From Candidatus Heimdallarchaeota archaeon (GTDB taxonomy: Archaea; Asgardarchaeota; Heimdallarchaeia; JABLTI01): a DNA stretch of 16,503 nucleotides. The notes under the pieces are model-generated. The model was not told the origin of the DNA. It did no database searches and was given only the letters and a program-made list of their open reading frames with translations. The position numbers were made by a program, and so were the translations under genes. The stretch is from assembly GCA_019894765.1 (NCBI GenBank), contig JAGXNT010000067.1:1-16503 (forward strand), written 5' to 3'. The stretch's first letter is position 1; each line of letters starts with the position of its first letter. Positions 8,453 to 15,114 of this stretch are shown here, in pieces.

Positions 8453-8621
8453 TTTGGGGAGGGAGTTACTCATCTTCATAGATCCAAGTGCTATATTGCA
8501 TTCAACGAATATTAATCTTCTAGTATAGAAATTTACACATTCTCTTGGGGAAAAATCAAGTTGTTCACTTACTCTTAGAAAGCATTTTGGTGGTTCAGCA
8601 CAATAAAATTCTACAATATTT

Positions 8622-8629
8622 TTTATAAA
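8622..8629 (+). promoter_or_regulatory. TATA box for the zinc-knuckle gene
   Basis: TTTATAAA, within TTTTTTATAAAAC, is a near-ideal archaeal TATA element 63-70 bases before the ATG at 8692. Transcription would start near 8650-8655 and leave a leader of about 40 bases containing the strong ribosome binding site. Confidence 0.5.
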
Positions 8630-8675
8630 ACAAACACTTTTAATGCCAATCTAACACCACAGCATTAGGTCTCTC

Positions 8676-8685
8676 AGGAGGGTGA
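8676..8685 (+). promoter_or_regulatory. Very strong Shine-Dalgarno site
   Basis: AGGAGGGTGA is nearly fully complementary to the 3' end of 16S rRNA and sits 6 bases before the ATG at 8692. It is the strongest site seen in the window and fixes the start of the small zinc-knuckle gene. Confidence 0.7.
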
Positions 8686-8691
8686 AGGATA

Positions 8692-8871
8692 ATGTCTAAA
8701 TTATGTCCAAAATGTCACAAGAAGTTAGAAGAGAGTGATATTTGTTTTCATTACAAAAAACCGCATCCAAGAAGTAATGCAGCATATTATTGTCCAAATT
8801 GCAAGGAAGTATCCTGTTGGCAACAATTGATAGATGATAAAACTCAATTCGAATCCCAATCCATCTTGTAA
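8692..8871 (+). CDS. Small double zinc-knuckle protein
   Basis: This 59-residue protein has two zinc-binding knuckles. The first begins MSKLCPKCHKKLEESDICFH (C5, C8, then C18 or H20). The second is CPNCKEVSC (C34, C37, C42). The spacing suits one compact zinc ribbon with C5, C8, C34 and C37 as ligands. Such tiny ribbons in archaea are usually of unknown role and may bind nucleic acid or a partner protein. The strong Shine-Dalgarno and a good TATA box upstream make it very likely to be expressed. It lies 63 bp before the second LVIVD gene on the same strand, but that gene has its own TATA-like site. It is easily missed because of its length. Confidence 0.75.
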   Translation: MSKLCPKCHKKLEESDICFHYKKPHPRSNAAYYCPNCKEVSCWQQLIDDKTQFESQSIL

Positions 8872-8899
8872 ATGCAAAATTTTTTCAAGTAAAAGAAGA

Positions 8900-8909
8900 A
8901 ATATATAAT
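8900..8909 (+). promoter_or_regulatory. TATA-like element of the second LVIVD-type gene
   Basis: AATATATAAT lies 26-35 bases before the ATG at 8935. AGGTGGAT (8923-8930) lies 4 bases before the ATG and would be the ribosome binding site if the leader is long enough to include it. Confidence 0.4.
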
Positions 8910-8934
8910 GACTATTGTCACTAGGTGGATTTAG

Positions 8935-10200
8935 ATGGAATCCAAAAAACAAGTAAAGAGAGGAATAGGTCTATCAATTATTTTTTTCCTAATTTCTAGT
9001 CAGATTATTTTCATAACGGGTATTTTTCAATACAACAAAAATCAACCCATAAATCAAGGTTTGAGCAACAATCCAATTGAGAATAGAAATTCCTATGTAG
9101 CAAATTCAGTTTTGTCTTATTGCCACGATTTTATAATTGCTGAAGATCAAATGTACGCACTAGGGAGCATGGGATTAGAAATTCTGGATATTTCAACCCC
9201 TTCAAACCCAATCGTATCTACTTTAAATGAGACGTTTTTACATATATCTCCGCTTTCACTTACAAAAGAAGAAAACACAATTTTGATAGGTTACACACAA
9301 TTTTTTCAAAACACTAGTCTTATGAAAATAAAAATAGATCAAGACCCAAATAAAATAATAGAAGTAGATGTTTGGAATAGCATAATAAAAAAAATGGTTC
9401 TGAGAAATGACACTCTTTATAGTATGATTACAAGAAATGAGGAGTATTTCTTTTTAATTCACAATGCAACAAACATTGAAGACATGAATCTCTTAGGAAA
9501 TACCAGTGTTGATTTTTATCCTTATCCCCATAATTATGAAAATTTCCCAGATTTTTACAAACACGAAAACAATTGCTTCTTTATAACAAAAGAAGAAAAC
9601 CTTGCAGTTTTTCAAGTAAACAACACAAACCAACTTTCTTTCATTAGAGAATATAACTTCACAAATTTGAAAAGCATGTATTTCAATGAGGAATATCTAT
9701 TTGCTTGCGATGAAATAGGGTTACGAATTTTTAATTATTCAAATGTAGAAAATTTGGATTTAGTAAAACAATACATTATTGCAGATGCCCAATCTGTTCA
9801 AGTAAACAATGAAATTGCTTATTTGGTTACAAAAAAACAGTTTATCACATTAGACATAAGCAATCTTGAAGAAATTAGAATAATGGATCAGTATGTTTTG
9901 GGTAATAGAGAACCATTGGATTTAATGAAAGTAGAGATGAAAAATAATTTAGCCATTGTAATGACAGAGGATTGGATCACAAATTATGTGGGATATTCCT
10001 GGTATTTGTATATATTTGACATAACAACCCCATACAAAATAAAACGAATATATCCAGTAAACTTACCAATTGACTTTTGGGGGACATTAAAAATAGTGAT
10101 GTATGTGTTCTTAGCTGCAATACCAGTTTGTATAATTACAGTAGTCGTTTTAGTTACAACGCGAAATAAGAAACTGAAAGGAAAAAACATAGTGGAGTAG
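8935..10200 (+). CDS. Diverged LVIVD-type membrane-anchored surface protein
   Basis: This 421-residue protein has an N-terminal hydrophobic segment (about residues 11-30) acting as signal or anchor, and a C-terminal membrane helix (about 385-409) followed by the basic tail RNKKLKGK. One good LVIVD-type repeat is present near the start of the ectodomain, MGLEILDISTPSNPIVST. Weaker versions follow: IGLRIFNYSN, QFITLDISNL and YLYIFDITTPYKIKRI. This implies a beta-propeller with heavily drifted blades. Asn sequons are numerous. It has the same plan as the 525-2702 protein, but it is shorter and much less regular, so the two probably diverged from a common surface-protein type. Ligand and role are unknown. 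Confidence 0.72.
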   Translation: MESKKQVKRGIGLSIIFFLISSQIIFITGIFQYNKNQPINQGLSNNPIENRNSYVANSVLSYCHDFIIAEDQMYALGSMGLEILDISTPSNPIVSTLNETFLHISPLSLTKEENTILIGYTQFFQNTSLMKIKIDQDPNKIIEVDVWNSIIKKMVLRNDTLYSMITRNEEYFFLIHNATNIEDMNLLGNTSVDFYPYPHNYENFPDFYKHENNCFFITKEENLAVFQVNNTNQLSFIREYNFTNLKSMYFNEEYLFACDEIGLRIFNYSNVENLDLVKQYIIADAQSVQVNNEIAYLVTKKQFITLDISNLEEIRIMDQYVLGNREPLDLMKVEMKNNLAIVMTEDWITNYVGYSWYLYIFDITTPYKIKRIYPVNLPIDFWGTLKIVMYVFLAAIPVCIITVVVLVTTRNKKLKGKNIVE

Positions 10201-10208
10201 TTTGATTC

Positions 10209-10221
10209 AAAAAATAAAAAA
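10209..10221 (-). terminator. Oligo-T terminator of the basic-tail protein gene
   Basis: Minus-strand sequence TTTTTTATTTTTT begins 11 bases after the stop codon at 10233. Oligo-T runs without a stem are the common archaeal termination signal. Confidence 0.45.
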
Positions 10222-10232
10222 GAGTAAGAAAA

Positions 10233-10829
10233 TTATTTCTTACGTTTTCTTTTCTTAGGTTTCTTCTTCTTTCTTAATACTGAAGAGAGAACGACGATTA
10301 AAAGAACAAGGACAAGAACTGCACCAAGACCAATTAAAATCATCCACCAGTAGCCAGCAAAACCGGAACGATTAGCATAAAGAGTATAATTGGTATCAAT
10401 TATATCAAAACCATTTAACTCACTTATCACAATGCTAAATTCATCAGTTGATGTAGGGGTTAAGACAAAAACAATTTTCCATTGACTTTTCGGGGTATTA
10501 GTATCCCAATCTCCAAACCTTGCTACAATATCTACACCGTTAGTCACAACGACAGAGAGAAAGATACCATTGGGATTATCAAATTTAACGGAGAAATAAT
10601 ACTCTTTGTCTACTGTAAGCGCGATTATGTGGGTATCAATATCCAACAAATTACTAAGTGTTTCTGAAATAGCAACAAAACCATTGTGAACCTTATCATA
10701 AGCAGTATTAGTTTCGAGATCAGTTTTGTGATTAACCTCTGCAAGAATAGGGGTAAGGATACCTGGAAGGATGGCAAGCAGAAGGAAAGAAAATAGTGTT
10801 GCTTTTAGATAGAATTTTATAGAACTCAA
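10233..10829 (-). CDS. Secreted, C-terminally anchored protein with a polybasic tail
   Basis: The 198-residue product has a clear signal peptide (about 1-30, LFSFLLLAILPGILTPILA), an ectodomain of about 130 residues, a membrane helix (about 161-185) and a 13-residue tail of almost only Lys and Arg (RKKKKPKKRKRKK). The ectodomain is strand-rich (YYFSVKFDNPNGIFLSVVVT) and could be a small beta-sandwich of the kind seen in pre-peptidase C-terminal domains, but I cannot name a family. The TTG start at 10829 is supported by AGGAG 8 bases upstream. An ATG at 10836 is out of frame and too close to that site. The gene converges with the LVIVD gene over 32 bp. Confidence 0.7.
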   Translation of the reverse strand: MSSIKFYLKATLFSFLLLAILPGILTPILAEVNHKTDLETNTAYDKVHNGFVAISETLSNLLDIDTHIIALTVDKEYYFSVKFDNPNGIFLSVVVTNGVDIVARFGDWDTNTPKSQWKIVFVLTPTSTDEFSIVISELNGFDIIDTNYTLYANRSGFAGYWWMILIGLGAVLVLVLLIVVLSSVLRKKKKPKKRKRKK

Positions 10830-11004
10830 AATTCATTCTCCTAAAGTTTAGTAAATAACCTAGTAACAAATTTATCATTTAAAAAAGTAAGGGAGAGAAT
10901 CTCTCTCAAGCTCATGTGACAAAAAAACATAAACAAAAAGAAAAGTAACTCTCCGCAATGGTAAAGCTTTTCAATTTTTAGAACAATATATCATTGGGAT
11001 AGAG
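10830..11004. promoter_or_regulatory. Divergent spacer between two membrane-protein genes
   Basis: This 175-bp spacer holds a short hairpin, GAGAGA-ATC-TCTCTC (10893-10907), and a minus-strand TTTTTTAAATGATAAATTT region near 10870-10888 that may be the TATA box of the 10829 gene. No gene is visible. Confidence 0.3.
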
Positions 11005-11439
11005 ATGATGGAAAAGAAACCAATGTATCTCAAAGAATTACGATTAGCAACAATACTGGTTTCGATAATTGGGTCAGTAATTATTCTATGTACACCTTAT
11101 AGAATGGATGTATTTAATGAAGTCAGTAGGCATTTCTATTTTTTTCCAGTGACAATATTTCCAGTATTAATTATCTGCCTGATTCTAATCGTAACATCAT
11201 CATTCCTAGCATTCCGAAAAACAAACACAAGATATGAAATAATAATGATAGTAAGCTCCCTCCTAGGAATTCCAAGCTTAATAGTAAGTGATGCTACCCA
11301 AGTAATTCTCAGTACATGTATTTCCCCGAAAATTGTCTATTTATCAGCCTTTTATTTCGCATTCCCATTCTTCATTTTTACTGCAGTCTGGGGGAGTTAC
11401 TTGTTAGTAAGGAAAAGGAAATTACTAACATCAGTATGA
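11005..11439 (+). CDS. Four-helix membrane protein, unknown function
   Basis: The product has 144 residues with four hydrophobic helices at about 13-30, 49-70, 79-95 and 111-134 and basic flanks (KKPMYLKELR at the start, VRKRK at the end) that place both ends in the cytoplasm. I recognise no catalytic or transport motif. The start is a doubled ATG with GATAGAG just before, a weak ribosome site, so either ATG may be used. No neighbour suggests a role beyond membership in this envelope-rich region. Confidence 0.6.
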   Translation: MMEKKPMYLKELRLATILVSIIGSVIILCTPYRMDVFNEVSRHFYFFPVTIFPVLIICLILIVTSSFLAFRKTNTRYEIIMIVSSLLGIPSLIVSDATQVILSTCISPKIVYLSAFYFAFPFFIFTAVWGSYLLVRKRKLLTSV

Positions 11440-11518
11440 GAAAATTAAGTTGTTAAGAAATAAAAAACAAGATCTCTACAACGGTAACAAGAAAATGGGT
11501 AACAAAGAATTACTGGAA

Positions 11519-11869
11519 TCATAATAATACGTATAATCGTATTGTTTGGTAAATGCCATATGGTAGTGCAGCAACCAAGATTAAGATCAAGATGAATCCT
11601 ATTATACTAAATACATTCATACCTTCTCTAAACGATAATACACCAAAAACTGCACCTACTATCGACAATACGAAAGTCAAACATAATAATATAATAATAG
11701 GTATAAATCCTATTGGGCCATATGCTGATAATACCATGAGTATGCCTGTGAATAAAATTGCGGTAATCCCAATTATGAATGTTCTTCGAGCTAGAATAGG
11801 ACTTTTTCGAAATTTTCCTACTTTTTCTTTTGGTTCTACTTGTTCTTGAGAAGATTCTTCAACAACCAT
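11519..11869 (-). CDS. Small three-helix membrane protein, unknown function
   Basis: The 116-residue product begins with a charged cytoplasmic segment (VEESSQEQVEPKEK) followed by three membrane helices at about 31-50, 54-79 and 86-106. The Gly-rich last two helices resemble DUF4190-like small membrane proteins in general character, but this is not an identification. The ATG at 11869 is preceded by GGGAGA at 5-base spacing. It lies just downstream of the SBBP gene on the same strand, but a long T run separates them, so it is probably transcribed on its own. Confidence 0.65.
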   Translation of the reverse strand: MVVEESSQEQVEPKEKVGKFRKSPILARRTFIIGITAILFTGILMVLSAYGPIGFIPIIILLCLTFVLSIVGAVFGVLSFREGMNVFSIIGFILILILVAALPYGIYQTIRLYVLL

Positions 11870-11924
11870 TCAATTCTCCCCAATATTACTTACTCCTTTT
11901 CACTCATCAAGTTTTCGTCAGAAT

Positions 11925-11938
11925 AAAAAAAAAAAAAA
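11925..11938 (-). terminator. T14 terminator of the SBBP propeller gene
   Basis: Fourteen consecutive A on the plus strand read as fourteen T on the minus strand, starting 16 bases after the stop of the SBBP gene at 11955. This is a strong archaeal oligo-T terminator. Confidence 0.6.
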
Positions 11939-11954
11939 TAAATTAAGTGTGAAA

Positions 11955-13544
11955 CTACTTTCGTTTCTTATATACAATGAGAGCGATGACAGGTATGACT
12001 GCACTGAGCATTACGGCTATGAAGACTAAAAATCCAGTAACAGTAAGAGGTCGGGTAGTTGGTATAGATGTGTCAACAAATTTTGTAACAAAAGCATCAC
12101 TCGAACCACCTAAAGTAGTATCGTAAGCATTCTCAGTGGGAAAATCATTTGACGAGGTCCTACCGGTGACAAAACAACTACCAGCTTCAGTAACAGCAAG
12201 GTCAAACCCACGATCACTCCCTTCACTTCCACCAAGATAGGTGCTCCAGAGGAGGAACCCTTCAGAAGAGAATTTAGTAACAAAAGCATCACCATTACCA
12301 CCGTAGGTGCTGTTATAAGCATTCAGAGTGGGAAAATCGCTGGATTCTGTAAAACCTGTCACATAGCTGTTACCATCACCTGTAACAGCAATATCATGCC
12401 CAATATCCATATAATTTCCGCCAAGATAGGTGCTCCATAAAAGGTTACCATCAGCTGAGAATTTTCCTACGAAAGCATCACCTTCAAGACTATATGTACT
12501 ATTATAGGCATTTTGGGTGGGGAAATCACTTGATGTTGTCTGTCCCGTTACATAACAGCTGTCATCACCTGCAACAGTAATACTCAAAGCTACGTCCCAT
12601 GTAGCTCCTCCGAAGTAGGTGCTCCAGAGGAGGAACCCTTCAGAAGAGAATTTAGTAACAAAAGCATCACCATTACCACCGTAGGTGCTGTTATAAGCAT
12701 TCAGAGTGGGAAAATCGCTGGATTCGGTAGAGCCTGTTACATAGCAGCTGCCATCGTTTGCAACAGCAATACTGTACCCCCCATCCAGAGCATTCCCTCC
12801 GAGGTAGGAACTCCAAAGGAGGGTGCCATTAGTGGAGAACTTGGCAACAAAAGCATCCCTATAACCACCATCAGGAGTTGGATCATATGCGTACAGGGTA
12901 GGGAAATCGCTTGATCTTGTATTACCTGTTACATAGCAGCTACCATCACCTGCAACAGCTATGCTATACCCCTCATCCCAACCACTTCCACCAAAATAGG
13001 AACTCCAAAGTAGCTGACCAATTGAAGAGAATTTGGCAAGAAAAATATCACCATTACCACCGTAGGTGCTGTTATAAGCATTCAGAGTGGGAAAATCGCT
13101 GGATTCTGTAAAACCTGTCACATAGCTGTTACCATCACCTGTAACAGCAATATCATTGCCAATATCCAAGTCACTCCCTCCGAAAAAGGTGCTCTGAAGA
13201 AGCGAGCCACTGCCAGAAAGCTTAACAACATAAGCGTCTCTGCTACTGCTTATTGTGCTGTTAAAAGCTAACTGGGTAGGAAAATCACTTGAACCAGTTT
13301 GACCAGTAAGATAGCAACTGCCATCTTCAGTAACAGCAATACCACGCCCTTGATCCAAAGCACTACCTCCAAGGTATGTACTAAAATCTAGTTTGGGATA
13401 GGTTGCAGGTACAGCTTCAGCAGAAGCTAGTAGTATAGTATGTTCAGTAAAAGGAAGCACTTGCTGAGGTATTGATAGAAATACCACACTTATGAGGAGG
13501 ACAACGCCCAAACGATTGATCGCTACTCGTAAGATTTTTCCCAA
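11955..13544 (-). CDS. SBBP-repeat seven-bladed beta-propeller surface protein
   Basis: This 529-residue protein has a signal peptide (about 12-33, LGVVLLISVVFLSI), seven SBBP repeats (Pfam 'beta-propeller repeat' family), a short PTTRP linker and a C-terminal membrane helix (about 504-525) ending in KKRK. Each repeat of about 60 residues runs W-S-T-Y-x-G-G, D-x-x-x-x-I-A-V, DGSCYVTG, SSDFPT, NAYNSTYGG, GDAFVTKFS. Seven repeats would close a complete propeller standing outside the cell. The function is presumably adhesion or binding. The TTG start is well supported by AAGGAGAT 5 bases upstream. Some blades are almost identical at DNA level (see repeat entries), showing recent internal duplication or gene conversion. 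Confidence 0.88.
   Translation of the reverse strand: MGKILRVAINRLGVVLLISVVFLSIPQQVLPFTEHTILLASAEAVPATYPKLDFSTYLGGSALDQGRGIAVTEDGSCYLTGQTGSSDFPTQLAFNSTISSSRDAYVVKLSGSGSLLQSTFFGGSDLDIGNDIAVTGDGNSYVTGFTESSDFPTLNAYNSTYGGNGDIFLAKFSSIGQLLWSSYFGGSGWDEGYSIAVAGDGSCYVTGNTRSSDFPTLYAYDPTPDGGYRDAFVAKFSTNGTLLWSSYLGGNALDGGYSIAVANDGSCYVTGSTESSDFPTLNAYNSTYGGNGDAFVTKFSSEGFLLWSTYFGGATWDVALSITVAGDDSCYVTGQTTSSDFPTQNAYNSTYSLEGDAFVGKFSADGNLLWSTYLGGNYMDIGHDIAVTGDGNSYVTGFTESSDFPTLNAYNSTYGGNGDAFVTKFSSEGFLLWSTYLGGSEGSDRGFDLAVTEAGSCFVTGRTSSNDFPTENAYDTTLGGSSDAFVTKFVDTSIPTTRPLTVTGFLVFIAVMLSAVIPVIALIVYKKRK
12238..12347. repeat. 110-bp perfect direct repeat, copy 1 of pair A (partner 12616-12725)
   Basis: The two 110-bp stretches are identical base for base at an offset of 378 bp. 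Both encode the end of one SBBP blade and the start of the next (WSTY at one end, ESSDFPTLNAYNSTYGGNGD in the middle). They belong to repeats 6 and 4 of the protein. Confidence 0.85.
12288..12397. repeat. 110-bp perfect direct repeat, copy 1 of pair B (partner 13047-13156)
   Basis: Identical base for base to 13047-13156 at an offset of 759 bp, about twice that of pair A. It overlaps pair A by 60 bases, so one blade (repeat 6) is a mosaic sharing one half with repeat 4 and the other half with repeat 2. Confidence 0.85.
12616..12725. repeat. 110-bp perfect direct repeat, copy 2 of pair A
   Basis: Identical to 12238-12347; see that entry. The first differences are at 12615 on one side and 12726 on the other. 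Confidence 0.85.
13047..13156. repeat. 110-bp perfect direct repeat, copy 2 of pair B
   Basis: Identical to 12288-12397; it lies in SBBP repeat 2. Divergence begins at 13157 (T against G at 12398). Confidence 0.85.
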
Positions 13545-13600
13545 AATAGATCTCCTTATGAAATAGTCATCTTGATTTCTTAAAAGAATTACTCAAAGTA

Positions 13601-13610
13601 AATTTAAATT
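13601..13610 (-). promoter_or_regulatory. TATA-like element of the SBBP gene
   Basis: AATTTAAATT, a palindromic TATA-like box, lies 57-66 bases before the TTG start. That allows a leader of about 30 bases that includes the Shine-Dalgarno site. Confidence 0.4.
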
Positions 13611-13630
13611 ATCTCTTTTACGATAACTAA

Positions 13631-14377
13631 TTACATTCGCAATTGCTCAATTTTACACACCCTAGGATATAGACAAAAATTACAATTGGTCTTGTTTAAT
13701 GAGAAATCTTCCTTACTAATTTCTTCTATAAGAGATGATATTTTCTCATCAATATGAAGTAGCTTCTCACTTGTTATTTTCTGTATATCATACTTACCAA
13801 GATTGTAATAATAGCAACCCATTTCAGTGATTTCAGGTGATTCGATATTATTAAACAAATTATACTCAAAAAGCAAGTTGCTATAGAATAACAACGTCTC
13901 CTCATCAGTATCGCTTGGATGAGGTTTGTAATCAATCACTCGTAAACCTTGATCTTCTGAACAAAACTCTATACAATCAATTTTCCCCCGTTGCCTGTCT
14001 GTCATTAGCTTTAGTTCCCTAGCATAAGGTAACCATAGAACTTTATCTTGCAATTGTTCGTATTTCTCTCTTTGTTTTAACCAAAACAAGCGTTTCTTAG
14101 GATTATTCTCGAGAGTAACTGGAATTTTATTACTCACAATAGAATGATAATACAGCTCGTAAAAATTCTTGAAAAAGATGTGTAATTCAATCCCTTCTAA
14201 AATGTGGTCTGGATAACCTCGTAATCGGTAATTTTCTATACTGTATTCTTGTGATTGAAACACTGATTGATAAGGGATCGGATTCAAAATTCGGTGAATA
14301 CGGAACTTCATTGGGCATTCTTTATAGTAAAAATATTCCTGTAAACTAAGATTCAACTCATAATCTAAAATTACCAC
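13631..14377 (-). CDS. Cas4/RecB-like PD-(D/E)XK nuclease with Fe-S-type cysteines
   Basis: The 248-residue product has the core of a RecB/Cas4-type nuclease: His66 in EGIELHIFF (the motif His), GKID with Asp134, and Asp149-Tyr-Lys151 in VIDYKPH, matching the D...(D/E)-x-K catalytic set. One Cys near the start (C21 in KECPMKF) and three at the end (C232-x2-C235-x5-C241 in CNFCLYPRVC) are placed as the 4Fe-4S ligands of Cas4, AddB and Dna2-type nucleases. The usual downstream Q-x3-Y motif is altered to YSNLLFEY. Cas4 relatives cut single-stranded ends and trim DNA. The GTG start at 14377 is supported by AAAGGTGAT, which overlaps the TGA of the upstream gene. That implies translational coupling. 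No cas1 or CRISPR array is visible, so it is a solo Cas4-like enzyme in this operon. Confidence 0.82.
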   Translation of the reverse strand: MVILDYELNLSLQEYFYYKECPMKFRIHRILNPIPYQSVFQSQEYSIENYRLRGYPDHILEGIELHIFFKNFYELYYHSIVSNKIPVTLENNPKKRLFWLKQREKYEQLQDKVLWLPYARELKLMTDRQRGKIDCIEFCSEDQGLRVIDYKPHPSDTDEETLLFYSNLLFEYNLFNNIESPEITEMGCYYYNLGKYDIQKITSEKLLHIDEKISSLIEEISKEDFSLNKTNCNFCLYPRVCKIEQLRM

Positions 14378-14382
14378 CTAAA

Positions 14383-15096
14383 TCACCTTTCCATCTTTAA
14401 TCCTCTAAATAACAAAGGATGCTCTACGAGAACTTTTGTTAATCTAGTAGTTGGGTCTTGCGAATCTTCTTCATAAATTCCCGAATAAGCACTAATTAAT
14501 TCCTCAATCAAAATCGAAAGTTCATCATCTGTTGCTTGAGCAATCCTATTGCTTTTCTGAGCAAAATTTCTCTCAACATTCTCAAAATTATATGACTTTC
14601 TTATACAATTCCTATATCTCAGAAGTGCTTCCTCACAAAAGTTTTCGTTGAGTTCATTTGCTCTATAGAATTTGGAATAGTATGTAAGCAGTCTTTGTAA
14701 TTCCAAAGAACAATTAGTATTTGGTGAGAAATTAAGTCTACAGATTTTCATCTTATCAGTATTTCTCCCAAAGATGATGTAATCGCTTTTCTTGAGGAAA
14801 TCCAGATATTTGTTTGTTTGATCCCAACCCCAATAAGAGGAATCAACAACTTCGTGAATTTCTTTTTCCTTTAACAAACCAGTAGTTGTGAAGTCTTTAA
14901 TCCATGAAGACAAAAATGCGTGAGTTCGGATGTAACCAGTATTACAAAAAATATCTACAAGTTTTTTTAGTGTCTTAATCATTTCCTGAGTTAAATCACC
15001 CTCGTCTGTTATACGAGGAATAACTAGCTTGGGTATTTTTCTGATACATTGAACCATTTTGGAGTCGAATTGTTTTGTTAGTTCTTCATCTTTCAT
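14383..15096 (-). CDS. Unidentified protein in the Cas4-like operon, possible winged-helix region
   Basis: The product has 237 residues from the ATG at 15096, or 240 from a TTG at 15105 that lies only one base after GGTG and looks less likely. It is mostly helical and charged. The stretch from TQEMIKTLKKLVDIF through HEVVDSSYWGWDQTNKYLDF and LKKSDYIIFGRNTDKMKICR has the helix-turn-helix plus beta-hairpin rhythm of a winged helix, but this is only a visual impression. The second half (LLTYYSKFYRANELNENFCE and ISAYSGIYEEDSQDP) is helical. I recognise no family. Its stop codon TGA overlaps the Shine-Dalgarno of the nuclease gene, so the two are made together. It probably partners the nuclease and the larger upstream protein. 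Confidence 0.75.
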   Translation of the reverse strand: MKDEELTKQFDSKMVQCIRKIPKLVIPRITDEGDLTQEMIKTLKKLVDIFCNTGYIRTHAFLSSWIKDFTTTGLLKEKEIHEVVDSSYWGWDQTNKYLDFLKKSDYIIFGRNTDKMKICRLNFSPNTNCSLELQRLLTYYSKFYRANELNENFCEEALLRYRNCIRKSYNFENVERNFAQKSNRIAQATDDELSILIEELISAYSGIYEEDSQDPTTRLTKVLVEHPLLFRGLKMER

Positions 15097-15114
15097 GTCT
15101 ACCAAACACCAAAT

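Larger units (their letters stand above)
8393..8650 (-). pseudogene. 85-codon open frame without a usable start; possible decayed gene
   Basis: On the minus strand the frame is open from just after a TAG (8651-8653) to a TAA (8393-8395). It has 85 sense codons, but no ATG, GTG or TTG until codon 58. The translation includes EFYCAEPPKCFLRVSEQLDF, then SPRECVNFYTRRLIFVECNI, which reads like ordinary protein with codon choice like the neighbours. The A8/T8 palindrome interrupts its distal part as KLKKIFFL. Stop-free runs of this length are uncommon in such AT-rich spacers, so I suspect an eroded gene that lost its 5' end. I recognise no family, and chance remains possible. Confidence 0.25.

Noticed and set aside
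8725..8952. 75-codon minus-strand frame opposite the zinc-knuckle gene
   Set aside because: The plus strand carries clear CPxC motifs and a strong ribosome site, so the opposite frame is a shadow.
10893..10907. GAGAGA-ATC-TCTCTC hairpin
   Set aside because: It is a short purine/pyrimidine simple sequence in a spacer, and nothing around it supports a regulatory or RNA gene role.
12110..13111. Additional open frames in other phases within the SBBP gene
   Set aside because: They repeat with the blade periodicity and are shadows of the repetitive coding sequence.
12238..13156. Repeat array considered as a possible CRISPR
   Set aside because: The repeats are 110 bp, overlap each other, lie in frame inside a propeller gene and have no unique spacers of CRISPR size.
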